Shown here one piece after another: positions 37,276 to 44,629 of a DNA stretch of 64,000 bases (its first letter is position 1; each line of letters opens with the position of its first letter). Origin of the DNA: Bacteroidota bacterium (GTDB lineage Bacteria; Bacteroidota; Bacteroidia; Chitinophagales; Chitinophagaceae). The stretch is from assembly GCA_023437225.1 (NCBI GenBank), contig JAEZGS010000001.1, positions 310,001 to 374,000 of the forward strand, written 5' to 3'. Below the pieces are notes generated by a model that was given only the letters and a program-made list of their open reading frames with translations, was not told the DNA's origin and made no database searches. The position numbers were made by a program, and so were the translations under genes.

Positions 37276-37299
37276 AAAGCCCTTTCCAGGGCTTTTTTT
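37276..37299 (+). terminator. Intrinsic terminator of the Sus operon
   Basis: AAAGCCC pairs with GGGCTTT (7 bp) around a 6-base loop, continuing into a T7 run. It lies about 90 bases past the last GH13 stop and about 43 bases before the next start, so it closes the starch operon. Confidence 0.87.
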
Positions 37300-37341
37300 A
37301 TTTGTAATTACATTATATTGGAGATATTCAAACGAACAGCT

Positions 37342-38055
37342 ATGAAACTTCAATACGATCACACTCATGATAACCTGACCCTGCTCAAATTCGCATCATA
37401 TGTTCTGTTGTTACTGGTATCTCCCATTATTTCGAATGGCCAGGCAACGAAGATTGCAGAGCAATACAGCTTCAATCTTGGAGTCACATACAAGATGGAT
37501 GAAGGAAAAGCCAGCAAAAAAGGTGAGAATCTTGTTACAATGTGGTTATCGAATAAACCATACTTCGGTATGGAGATGGGTAGAAACAACGAACTGTTCA
37601 TGGTTACGGATATGAACACCGGCAAGTCCGTTACTTTAATGAACGAGCAGAAGATGGCCATGGTAATGGATTTAAAAAAGATGATGCAACAAGTAGCGAA
37701 TTCGGAAAAAGTGAAAGAGGAGGCGGCCAACACTAAAATTCAAAAAACGGGGAAGACGGAAAAGATCCTTGGTTATACCTGCAGTGAATTTGTGATGACA
37801 ACAAGCGATGGAACATCGCGTGCGTGGATAACAACAGAACTTGGGTCGGGCATGACAAATTATCTCAAGTCTATGTTTATGATGTTGCCCGGTAAAAGCA
37901 AGCAGGCCGCCTCATGGGAAAAGGCAGGCAATGGTGTGCTTTTGAGACTGGAAAGCACAAACAAAAAAAATGAAGTTACCCGTATGGAAGCAACGGAAGT
38001 AAAAAAAGCAAACCGCGTTGTGAGCACACGCGGGTTTACAGTAATGGGGCAGTAG
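37342..38055 (+). CDS. DUF4412-like secreted protein
   Basis: About 237 residues from the ATG at 37342; an upstream in-frame ATG at 37249 would run through the terminator and is rejected. An N-terminal hydrophobic segment (FASYVLLLLVSPIISNGQ) suggests export. The body has the pattern typical of DUF4412 proteins in Bacteroidota (GKSVTLMNEQKMAMVMDLKK, EKILGYTCSEFVMTTSDGTS). Function unknown; such proteins are predicted periplasmic or outer-membrane-associated. It starts just after the Sus terminator, so it is not part of that operon. The DUF assignment is from memory of the pattern. Confidence 0.75.
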   Translation: MKLQYDHTHDNLTLLKFASYVLLLLVSPIISNGQATKIAEQYSFNLGVTYKMDEGKASKKGENLVTMWLSNKPYFGMEMGRNNELFMVTDMNTGKSVTLMNEQKMAMVMDLKKMMQQVANSEKVKEEAANTKIQKTGKTEKILGYTCSEFVMTTSDGTSRAWITTELGSGMTNYLKSMFMMLPGKSKQAASWEKAGNGVLLRLESTNKKNEVTRMEATEVKKANRVVSTRGFTVMGQ

Positions 38056-38063
38056 GAAAAGCT

Positions 38064-38071
38064 TACCTTCG
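38064..38071 (+). promoter_or_regulatory. Candidate -7 box for the PhnA-like gene
   Basis: TACCTTCG matches seven of eight positions of TAnnTTTG and lies 18 bases before the ATG at 38090. No clear -33 TTG is seen. Confidence 0.3.
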
Positions 38072-38089
38072 CGCCCTAAAAATTCCCCT

Positions 38090-38671
38090 ATGGCTCTCGA
38101 GGACATTATCAGATCGCGCAGCGGAAATGTATGTGAACTATGCTCTTCAACTTTCGCCACTGAAGTGTATGAAGTGCAACCGCAGGATCAACCCAACGAA
38201 AGTAATTGCATCTGTGCATGCGAAACCTGCAGACAACAAATAGATAAAAAGGCTGAGCTAAATAGTGAACACTGGAAGTGCCTGTCCACAAGCATGTGGA
38301 GCGAAGTTCCCGCCGTACAGGTAGTTGCATGGCGTATGTTGAACCGATTGAGAAATGAAAGCTGGGCAAGCGAAAGCCTTGACATGCTTTATCTTGATGA
38401 CGACAATCTTGCATGGGCGAAAGCCACCGGTGATCACGAAAACGATGGAAGTGTTGACCTGCACCGCGATGCAAATGGTACAATATTGAAAGCCGGTGAC
38501 AGCGTAGTACTTACTAAGTCTTTAGATGTAAAAGGAACTACCCTTAACGCAAAAATGGGAACGGTCGTAAAGAATATTCGACTCGTCGAAGACAATACAT
38601 CACAAATCGAAGGCAAGATCGAAGGACAAATGATCGTTATTCTTACGAAGTATGTAAGGAAACAAAATTAA
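38090..38671 (+). CDS. PhnA-like (YjdM) zinc-ribbon protein
   Basis: A 193-residue protein. The N-terminus has a zinc-ribbon pattern of paired cysteines (VCELCSSTF and CICACETC). The C-terminal 70 residues match the PhnA/YjdM domain (DANGTILKAGDSVVLTKSLD, KMGTVVKNIRLV, GQMIVILTKYVRK). Despite the name, these proteins are not phosphonoacetate hydrolases in most genomes and their role is unclear. The middle region (MLNRLRNESWASESLDMLYL) is longer than in E. coli YjdM. It is convergent with the GMC oxidoreductase, with 15 bases between stops. Confidence 0.88.
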   Translation: MALEDIIRSRSGNVCELCSSTFATEVYEVQPQDQPNESNCICACETCRQQIDKKAELNSEHWKCLSTSMWSEVPAVQVVAWRMLNRLRNESWASESLDMLYLDDDNLAWAKATGDHENDGSVDLHRDANGTILKAGDSVVLTKSLDVKGTTLNAKMGTVVKNIRLVEDNTSQIEGKIEGQMIVILTKYVRKQN

Positions 38672-38686
38672 TGTCATCTCCACTGA

Positions 38687-40384
38687 TCAAAGATCCCTTC
38701 GCTTAAACAATTTCACTGCATGATCACAGGCTCTTGCAGTGATCGCCATATATGTGAGCGATGGATTCACACAGGATCCTGAGGTCATGCACGACCCATC
38801 GGTTACAAAAACATTGGGTACCGCATGTAGCTGGTTGAAAGCATTGAGTACAGAACTCTTCGGGTCTTTTCCCATTCGTGCGGTGCCCATTTCATGATTT
38901 GCATTTCCCGGGAATGAAAGCTGTCCATGTGCGCGCACATCCTTATAGCCAGCAGCTTCAAGCATTTCGATCCCGGTTTTCTTGATGTCGTCATGCATCT
39001 TCTTTTCATTCTCTTTGAATGAACAATCAATGCTGATCATCGGGCGCCCCCATGGATCTTTTTTAGAATGGTCCAAAGTGATCCTGTTTTCTGCATAAGG
39101 AAGACATTCTCCAAAAGCATACAGACCTATCTGCCATCCACCGGGTTCCGTGATCTGCTCTTTGAAGTCCGCGCCAATTCCATTTCCCATCTGCCGGGCC
39201 CGATGCGCGGATCCTCCAAAATGATAACCCCTGAAAAAGTCACTCACTTTTTCAGTCACATTTCTGAATTGCGGAACGTAGATATTTGTGGGCCTTCGGC
39301 CGAAATAATAACTGTCTTCAAATCCATCAACATTCGCAACGATCGACATCCCTTTGTGATGATCCATAAGATTTCTTCCAAGCTGATCGCTGTCGTTACC
39401 CATTCCGTTGGGGAACCGGTGGCTTCGCGAATTGAGCAGTATCGCCGTCGTTGCAACAGTTGCCGCATTTAAAAAGATGATGCGGGCATAATAAACTTCT
39501 GTATTTTTTGTTTGTGTGTCGATCACTTCAACACCGGTTGCTCGACCGCTATTGTTATCAAACAAAACCTGGTTAACAAGTGAATGCGGACGAAGTGTAA
39601 GATTGCCTGTTGCATGTGCCGCCGGAAGTGTGCTTGCATTGGTGCTGAAATAGGCGCCAAATGGGCATCCGCGATGACAGAGATTTCTCGCCTGGCAGAC
39701 GCCACGTCCCTTTACCGGTTCAGTAAGATTTGCGGTGCGGCCAATAACCACCTGTCTTGTTGTATAATGCCTGTTGATACGACTTTGAAAATCCTTCTCC
39801 ACAATATTCATCTCGAAAGGTGGTTGAAATTCACCATCCGGTAAATGTGGTATCTCATCACGATTGCCACTTACTCCGATAAAACGTTCAACATGATCAT
39901 ACCACGGCTTCAGATCCCTATAGCGTATGGGCCAGTCGACACCATGACCATCGCGAAGATTTGCGGTGAAGTCATGGTCACTCCACCGATAGCATGCCCG
40001 CGCCCATAGGAGGGAGCGACCGCCCACTACATCCGCACGAATCCAATCAAAGCGCTGTTTCTCTTCGTATGGGTTCTCAATGTCTTTGACATAGAAGTGT
40101 TTGTTATCCTCAAGAATTGAATAGTGGCGCGTCTGGACAGAATACGTTTTATAATCATCCCGCGTAAGCCTGTTGCGATGAGTCAATTCCCACGGGTCTT
40201 TCAGGGCCGTGGGATAGTTAGGGTGTATCACGGGTGCACCCCGTTCGAGCATCAATACTTTCAATCCTTTTTCGCATAATTCCTTTGCTGCCCAACCACC
40301 ACTTATGCCGGAACCTACAATGATCGCGTCGTAAGTATTATTCTCTTTCGCTTTTGAATTGATGTAAAGGGTATCGCCGGGCAT
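38687..40384 (-). CDS. GMC family FAD oxidoreductase
   Basis: A 565-residue flavoenzyme with the FAD Rossmann motif AIIVGSGISGGWAAKELC and KVLMLERGAP, a GMC N-domain, and the C-terminal region with the active-site histidine in GNANHEMGTARMG and TDGSCMTSGSCVNPSLTYM. It resembles the large subunit of membrane-bound sugar or gluconate dehydrogenases, which oxidise sugars, often at C3. No small subunit (gluconate 2-dehydrogenase subunit 3) is encoded beside it. It lies 30 bases downstream of a sugar-phosphate isomerase-like gene in the same direction, and the two form an operon probably working on one sugar derivative. Confidence 0.93.
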   Translation of the reverse strand: MPGDTLYINSKAKENNTYDAIIVGSGISGGWAAKELCEKGLKVLMLERGAPVIHPNYPTALKDPWELTHRNRLTRDDYKTYSVQTRHYSILEDNKHFYVKDIENPYEEKQRFDWIRADVVGGRSLLWARACYRWSDHDFTANLRDGHGVDWPIRYRDLKPWYDHVERFIGVSGNRDEIPHLPDGEFQPPFEMNIVEKDFQSRINRHYTTRQVVIGRTANLTEPVKGRGVCQARNLCHRGCPFGAYFSTNASTLPAAHATGNLTLRPHSLVNQVLFDNNSGRATGVEVIDTQTKNTEVYYARIIFLNAATVATTAILLNSRSHRFPNGMGNDSDQLGRNLMDHHKGMSIVANVDGFEDSYYFGRRPTNIYVPQFRNVTEKVSDFFRGYHFGGSAHRARQMGNGIGADFKEQITEPGGWQIGLYAFGECLPYAENRITLDHSKKDPWGRPMISIDCSFKENEKKMHDDIKKTGIEMLEAAGYKDVRAHGQLSFPGNANHEMGTARMGKDPKSSVLNAFNQLHAVPNVFVTDGSCMTSGSCVNPSLTYMAITARACDHAVKLFKRRDL

Positions 40385-40414
40385 GGTCTCTTAATACGTT
40401 GGTTCAACCCGAAA

Positions 40415-41329
40415 TTACCGGAAATGTTGGTTCATCACTTTTGGAAAATCTGCAAGTGCCAGTTCTGGTTCGGGAAGTTCAGGATGCCATAGTTTCTCCC
40501 ATTCGAAGCTAAAAAAGCCCTTGTAATTGTCTTTTGCAAGCAGATCCACTGCTTTCATGATCGGGACTTCTCCTTTTGTAAGAAAAGTATAATTCATCTT
40601 TTCAGTGCCTTTCGTGCAGTCTTTGACATGAATGTGACGGATATAAGGTTTGATGTTCCTGTACATTTCATCAGGATCTTCATTCGTGATCGTCCACATG
40701 TTTGTGGGGTCCCATACAAGTCCCACGTGTTTGTGTTCGGCCGACGTCATCAGCCGAAGCAGATCTTCGCTTTTTACAAGATCGCCGTGCGTTTCCATCA
40801 ATACAGTCACACTGCTGCCTTTTGCATGTTCTCCCAATTCAAGCAGTCCTTTTGTAATAAGATCGAAGGTTTCTTCCCTGGATTGATCTTTAGGGAAGTT
40901 ATTTGGAAATACACGGACATAAGGACAGTTAATCTGCTGCGCCAAATCGATGAATCTTTTCCCTTCGTCCAATTGCTTGGACCTCTCTGGAGAAGCTTTA
41001 AAATGGAGCGTTGAGGAGGATCCGAGCCCTACAAACTGCAACCCGTTTCTTTTCATCAGTTCCATTGTCCGTTTCCTGCTTTCTGCACTCTCAAATACCG
41101 GACTTTTCACCAGGTCCATCTGTCGTTTTATGCCACGCACTTCAATACCGGAATACCCATGTTGTTTTGCAAAAGATGTTATGCGCTCCATATCCCAGTC
41201 GGGACAACCCAAAGTAGAAAATGCGAGTTTGGGGCGGTATTTCTTTGAGGAAAAAGACGATAACGCAATGGCGCCTCCGACCAGCAAAGAGCCCTGTCGT
41301 AAGAAATTCTTCCTTGAGTATTTCTGCAT
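40415..41329 (-). CDS. Sugar phosphate isomerase/epimerase-like TIM-barrel protein, exported
   Basis: A 304-residue xylose-isomerase-like TIM barrel (AP endonuclease 2 family). The N-terminus YSRKNFLRQGSLLVGGAIAL looks like a Tat-type or lysine-variant signal, common in this family in Bacteroidota. Barrel motifs include SGIEVRGIKRQMD, VTVLMETHGDLVK (metal-ligand Glu), VGLVWDPTNMWT (Asp) and RHIHVKDCT. These enzymes isomerise, epimerise or cleave sugar derivatives, and some act on 3-keto sugars. Pairing with the GMC oxidoreductase 30 bases downstream suggests a joint oxidation-then-rearrangement pathway, which is an inference. Confidence 0.88.
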   Translation of the reverse strand: MQKYSRKNFLRQGSLLVGGAIALSSFSSKKYRPKLAFSTLGCPDWDMERITSFAKQHGYSGIEVRGIKRQMDLVKSPVFESAESRKRTMELMKRNGLQFVGLGSSSTLHFKASPERSKQLDEGKRFIDLAQQINCPYVRVFPNNFPKDQSREETFDLITKGLLELGEHAKGSSVTVLMETHGDLVKSEDLLRLMTSAEHKHVGLVWDPTNMWTITNEDPDEMYRNIKPYIRHIHVKDCTKGTEKMNYTFLTKGEVPIMKAVDLLAKDNYKGFFSFEWEKLWHPELPEPELALADFPKVMNQHFR

Positions 41330-41368
41330 ATGATGTTTAATTGAAAATTAATTCTATATTGAAGCTAC

Positions 41369-41376
41369 CAAAACTA
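41369..41376 (-). promoter_or_regulatory. Candidate -7 box for the TIM-barrel/GMC operon
   Basis: The minus strand reads TAGTTTTG, an exact TAnnTTTG match, 39 bases before the ATG. A second option, TAATTTTC nearer the start with TTG 18 bases upstream, is also possible. The choice cannot be made from sequence alone. Confidence 0.3.
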
Positions 41377-41407
41377 TCGACTGAGACAAATCGCTGCCAT
41401 AATTTTA

Positions 41408-41941
41408 ATGGGCATACTGCTGTTCAATTGGCTTGGCTACAGGCTTGTTTTTAATGTATTGCAGTATAGAGCTGAAGTGGAAGTGCAGTCAACAATCGAG
41501 CTAAATGCTTATAAAGATGCTGATCTCATTGAAATGAGAGTTGATATGCGGCTTCCATATTATAATAACTGGAAAGATTATGAACCCTATTATGGTGAGG
41601 TGGAGATCGACGGAAAATTCTACACGTTTGTCAAGCGCAAAATCGAAGATGGACAACTTGTATTGAAGTGCCTTCCTAATTTTCGAAAAGAAAAGATTCG
41701 CGATAGAGAAAATCATTTGTTTGTAGTGGCAAACGGTCTTGATGACGATTCTTCCAAGCCTTTACCGCCCCTGGCAAAGCTGGCGAAATCAATGCTTGTG
41801 GATTATGATTGCAACCGTCAATCTTACCAATTCCAGGCCTTAGAAGTATTTGAATTCAAGTTTTTCTTTGCTCCTGAAGAAGAGCTGCCTTTCGGCTATA
41901 CCACCATCTGTGAGCAGCCTCCCGATCTGCAATACATGTAA
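41408..41941 (+). CDS. Small hypothetical protein with N-terminal membrane segment
   Basis: A 177-residue frame from the ATG at 41408 with no family that I can name. It begins inside a hydrophobic stretch (MGILLFNWLGYRLVF) and the same frame stays open upstream to a TGA at 41360, reading LRQIAAIILMGILLFNWLGY, a more complete transmembrane helix. The true start may therefore be an upstream non-ATG codon. The rest is soluble and charged, with a pattern of short beta elements (YYGEVEIDGKFYTFVKRKIE). It lies upstream of a beta-barrel gene and a haloperoxidase-like gene on the same strand. Confidence 0.6.
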   Translation: MGILLFNWLGYRLVFNVLQYRAEVEVQSTIELNAYKDADLIEMRVDMRLPYYNNWKDYEPYYGEVEIDGKFYTFVKRKIEDGQLVLKCLPNFRKEKIRDRENHLFVVANGLDDDSSKPLPPLAKLAKSMLVDYDCNRQSYQFQALEVFEFKFFFAPEEELPFGYTTICEQPPDLQYM

Positions 41942-41972
41942 TTGTCAAGTCAACTTCACAGCAACATCTTTG
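41942..41972 (+). promoter_or_regulatory. Candidate promoter for the beta-barrel gene
   Basis: TTG at 41942-41944 is followed after 20 bases by CATCTTTG at 41965-41972, seven of eight positions of the -7 consensus. It would start transcription about 60 bases before the ATG at 42036. Confidence 0.35.
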
Positions 41973-42035
41973 AATTTAAGGATGGATTTTGCTATTCGAT
42001 TATCACCTCAATTCTGATTACTCAAACTTCAGACC

Positions 42036-42956
42036 ATGAACCTGTTAATAATACATGTGCGCATGACCCTGTGCGCGGTGCTTCTTTTGTTTGCATCCAT
42101 CGCAGTAGCGCAAACGGATGTCGATGGAATTATGATGAATAAGAAGCAGTTTTGCAACGGATTTGTTTACACTCACTCATCGTGGGATAATTACTGGGAA
42201 GGCACTTTTAAGAGAGACAATGAAAATATCGGCACTGTCACTACCCAGTCGATCATGTACATGGCCAACTATGGCCTTACCAGTAAGTTGAATGTAATGG
42301 TGGCTGCGCCGTATGTGTGGACAAACGCATCCGCAGGTACACTGCACGGAATGAAAGGGGTTCAGGACCTTTCTATGTTTTTAAAGTGGCGACCAGTTAA
42401 CGTAAAATTTGGTAGTAATAAATTGTCGTTGTTTGCTGTCGGCGGATTTTCAACTCCTCTAACGGATTATGTTGTCGATTTCCTTCCAATGTCAATAGGG
42501 TTAGGTTCAACTACACTTACCGGCCGCGGTATTATAGATTACCAGTGGAAAAAACTTTTTGTTACAGCATCTGCGGCATATCATTATCGAAATAATATCG
42601 AGCTCGATCGTGATTCTTATTACGATACAGAAATGCATATAACAAACGAAGTGGAGATGCCGAATGCGTCATCTTACCAGCTCCATGTGGGTTATCGGGG
42701 AAAATATATAGGCGCCGAAGCAGTCCTTATGAAAATGAATACCCAGGGAGGTTTTGATATCACGAAAAACAACATGCCTTTTCCCAGTAACCGGATGAAT
42801 GCAACCATTGCAGGTATAGGTATGAAATACACTCTGAAACAACATACCGCATTGTCTCTTTCACTGGGAGCAAACTATACGCTTGCGGGTCGAAATGTTG
42901 GACAGGCAACGGCCTTCAATGCCGGATTATTTTATGCTTTCTATTTCGGAAAGTAA
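42036..42956 (+). CDS. Predicted outer-membrane beta-barrel protein, 306 aa
   Basis: A signal peptide (TLCAVLLLFASIAVAQ) is followed by alternating amphipathic strands characteristic of a beta-barrel (SIMYMANYGLTSKLNVMVAA, LFAVGGFSTPLTDYVVDFLP, KKLFVTASAAYHYRNNIELD), and the protein ends in FNAGLFYAFYFGK, an aromatic C-terminal strand. It resembles small-molecule channel proteins of the phenol-degradation MetA-like type, but that is a fold-level impression. It lies 27 bases upstream of the haloperoxidase-like lipoprotein and probably shares its transcript. Substrate unknown. Confidence 0.8.
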   Translation: MNLLIIHVRMTLCAVLLLFASIAVAQTDVDGIMMNKKQFCNGFVYTHSSWDNYWEGTFKRDNENIGTVTTQSIMYMANYGLTSKLNVMVAAPYVWTNASAGTLHGMKGVQDLSMFLKWRPVNVKFGSNKLSLFAVGGFSTPLTDYVVDFLPMSIGLGSTTLTGRGIIDYQWKKLFVTASAAYHYRNNIELDRDSYYDTEMHITNEVEMPNASSYQLHVGYRGKYIGAEAVLMKMNTQGGFDITKNNMPFPSNRMNATIAGIGMKYTLKQHTALSLSLGANYTLAGRNVGQATAFNAGLFYAFYFGK

Positions 42957-42983
42957 TACAACGTTAACCTCAACACGATCAAC

Positions 42984-44534
42984 ATGAAAAAGATTTCAAC
43001 CACTATATTTTCAATAATAAGCGGCGCTTTAATATTCATTGGCTGCTCTAAGTCCATCCATGAGCGTAGTAATGATTTTCCGCAGATGGATCCTGTAAAC
43101 ATCGACATTGACGCGGGAGATTGGAAGACCGTCATTCTTGCCGATCCTGGGGAAGTAATTGTTCCCGCACCGATAGCATCAAATACTCCTGAGTACGTTG
43201 CGCAACTGAACGAGATCAAATCGTGGCAGCGCGATCTCAATTCGGAAGAACGCGCAAGCGTGAAATATTGGAGTGCGGGCGCGGTATTGCGTTGGAACGA
43301 AATCCTGCGGAGCCTTGTAGCGAAATACAATCTACCTCCGTATCAAAATAGCGACGGCACCTATCCTGCACCTAATGCAAGTAACCCGTTGGCATATCCT
43401 TATTTTCCTTTTGCCAATCCTCCATATGCCGCGCGAGCATATGCTTATGTGAGCGCTGCCCAGTATGATGCTCTGGTAGCTGCATGGCATTACAAAAGGC
43501 AGTTTGGTAGAGCAGCACCCTATACATTGGACAGCAGTATACAGGTGCTTGTCAAAAAGTCCTCGCTTCCTTCTTATCCTTCGGAAGATGCCGTCATTGC
43601 CGGTGTTGCGGCCGAAATGCTTAAGTTGCTTTTCCCCGGAGAGCAGGAATTTATCCAGAAAAAAGCGGAAGAGCATAAACGCTCACGCATAATCGCCGGC
43701 GCAAATGTTAGAAGTGATATTGAGGCCGGTGAAGCATTGGGAAAGGCGATTGCACAAAAGTTTGTTGCAAGGGCGCGCACGGATCGTGCTGGTACAGCAG
43801 GAGGTAATCCAACCGTATGGGCAAAGATGGAAGAGGATTGCACTGCTAAAGGAGAAGACTACTGGATCAGCCTGGAAAGCCCGAAACGCCCGCCAATGCT
43901 GCCTTTATTCGGTAAGGTGCGTCCATTTCTTTTTGATTCGCTTACTTTGGTTACACAGGTTCGTCCCGGACCGCCACCTTCAACTAAATCGGAGCAGTTT
44001 AAAAAAGAAACTGAAGAGGTTCTTTACTATACACAAAACCCAACGCGTGAGAGAATGGCGATTGTGCATTTCTGGGCCGATGGGGTGGCAACATCAACGC
44101 CTCCAGGGCACTGGAATCAAATAGCTGCTGATGATTTTATAAAAAACAAATTTAGTGAAGTTCGATGGGCACGTAACCTTGCGTTGTTGAACATGGCGAT
44201 GATGGACGGAGCGATCGCATGCTGGGATTCAAAATTTACTTATTACAATCCGCGCCCTTCACAGGTAGACTCTCGAATAAAAACGCTGACGGGTCTGCCA
44301 AACTTTCCATCATATGTGTCTGGGCATTCGGTATTTAGTGCAGCAGCCGCTGCTGTATTAGGACATATCAATCCGTCACGAAAATCAGCATATGAAAAGA
44401 TGGCTGAGGAAGCTAAGTTATCCAGGCTTTACGGTGGCATTCACTATCGTTCAGATTGTGAAGCAGGATATGCAACCGGTTTGAAAGTGGCGTCATACGC
44501 AGTTGACAGGGCTAAAAACGACGGCGCAGAATAG
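42984..44534 (+). CDS. Vanadium-dependent haloperoxidase/PAP2-like lipoprotein
   Basis: A 516-residue lipoprotein (signal IFSIISGALIFIGCSKS). The C-terminal part has the vanadate/phosphate pocket of the VHPO-PAP2 superfamily: PSYVSGHSVFS (His448) and SRLYGGIHYRSD (His487, the position that binds vanadate in haloperoxidases). Upstream helices include WARNLALLNMAMMDGAIACW. The arrangement is typical of the vanadium chloroperoxidase-related phosphatases widespread in Bacteroidota. Whether it halogenates or acts as a phosphatase cannot be told. It follows the beta-barrel gene by 27 bases and ends in a convergent hairpin region. Confidence 0.92.
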   Translation: MKKISTTIFSIISGALIFIGCSKSIHERSNDFPQMDPVNIDIDAGDWKTVILADPGEVIVPAPIASNTPEYVAQLNEIKSWQRDLNSEERASVKYWSAGAVLRWNEILRSLVAKYNLPPYQNSDGTYPAPNASNPLAYPYFPFANPPYAARAYAYVSAAQYDALVAAWHYKRQFGRAAPYTLDSSIQVLVKKSSLPSYPSEDAVIAGVAAEMLKLLFPGEQEFIQKKAEEHKRSRIIAGANVRSDIEAGEALGKAIAQKFVARARTDRAGTAGGNPTVWAKMEEDCTAKGEDYWISLESPKRPPMLPLFGKVRPFLFDSLTLVTQVRPGPPPSTKSEQFKKETEEVLYYTQNPTRERMAIVHFWADGVATSTPPGHWNQIAADDFIKNKFSEVRWARNLALLNMAMMDGAIACWDSKFTYYNPRPSQVDSRIKTLTGLPNFPSYVSGHSVFSAAAAAVLGHINPSRKSAYEKMAEEAKLSRLYGGIHYRSDCEAGYATGLKVASYAVDRAKNDGAE

Positions 44535-44544
44535 TATAAGAAAA

Positions 44545-44583
44545 CAAAATGGGAAGTGGGCCGATGTCCCATTTCCCATTTTG
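44545..44583. terminator. Long 16-bp hairpin between convergent genes
   Basis: CAAAATGGGAAGTGGG (44545-44560) pairs with CCCATTTCCCATTTTG (44568-44583), 16 bp with one G-T wobble, around a 7-base loop. It lies between the stops of the haloperoxidase-like gene and the convergent kinase gene, so it can terminate both. Its right arm runs into the heptamer repeat. It may also be a copy of a dispersed element. Confidence 0.7.
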
Positions 44584-44625
44584 CATTTTGCATTTCGCAT
44601 TTTGCATTTCGTATTAAGCATTTCT
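44570..44625. repeat. Heptamer tandem repeat, CATTTYG type
   Basis: From 44570 the sequence steps in 7-base units: CATTTCC, CATTTTG, CATTTTG, CATTTCG, CATTTTG, CATTTCG, TATTAAG, CATTTCT. Five consecutive units are CATTTTG or CATTTCG. It is noncoding, lies between two convergent stops and overlaps the hairpin's right arm. Confidence 0.8.
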
Positions 44626-44629
44626 CTTC

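Noticed and set aside
37249..37341. N-terminal extension of the DUF4412-like protein from an upstream ATG
   Set aside because: The extra codons run through the intrinsic terminator at 37276-37299, so the ATG at 37342 is preferred.
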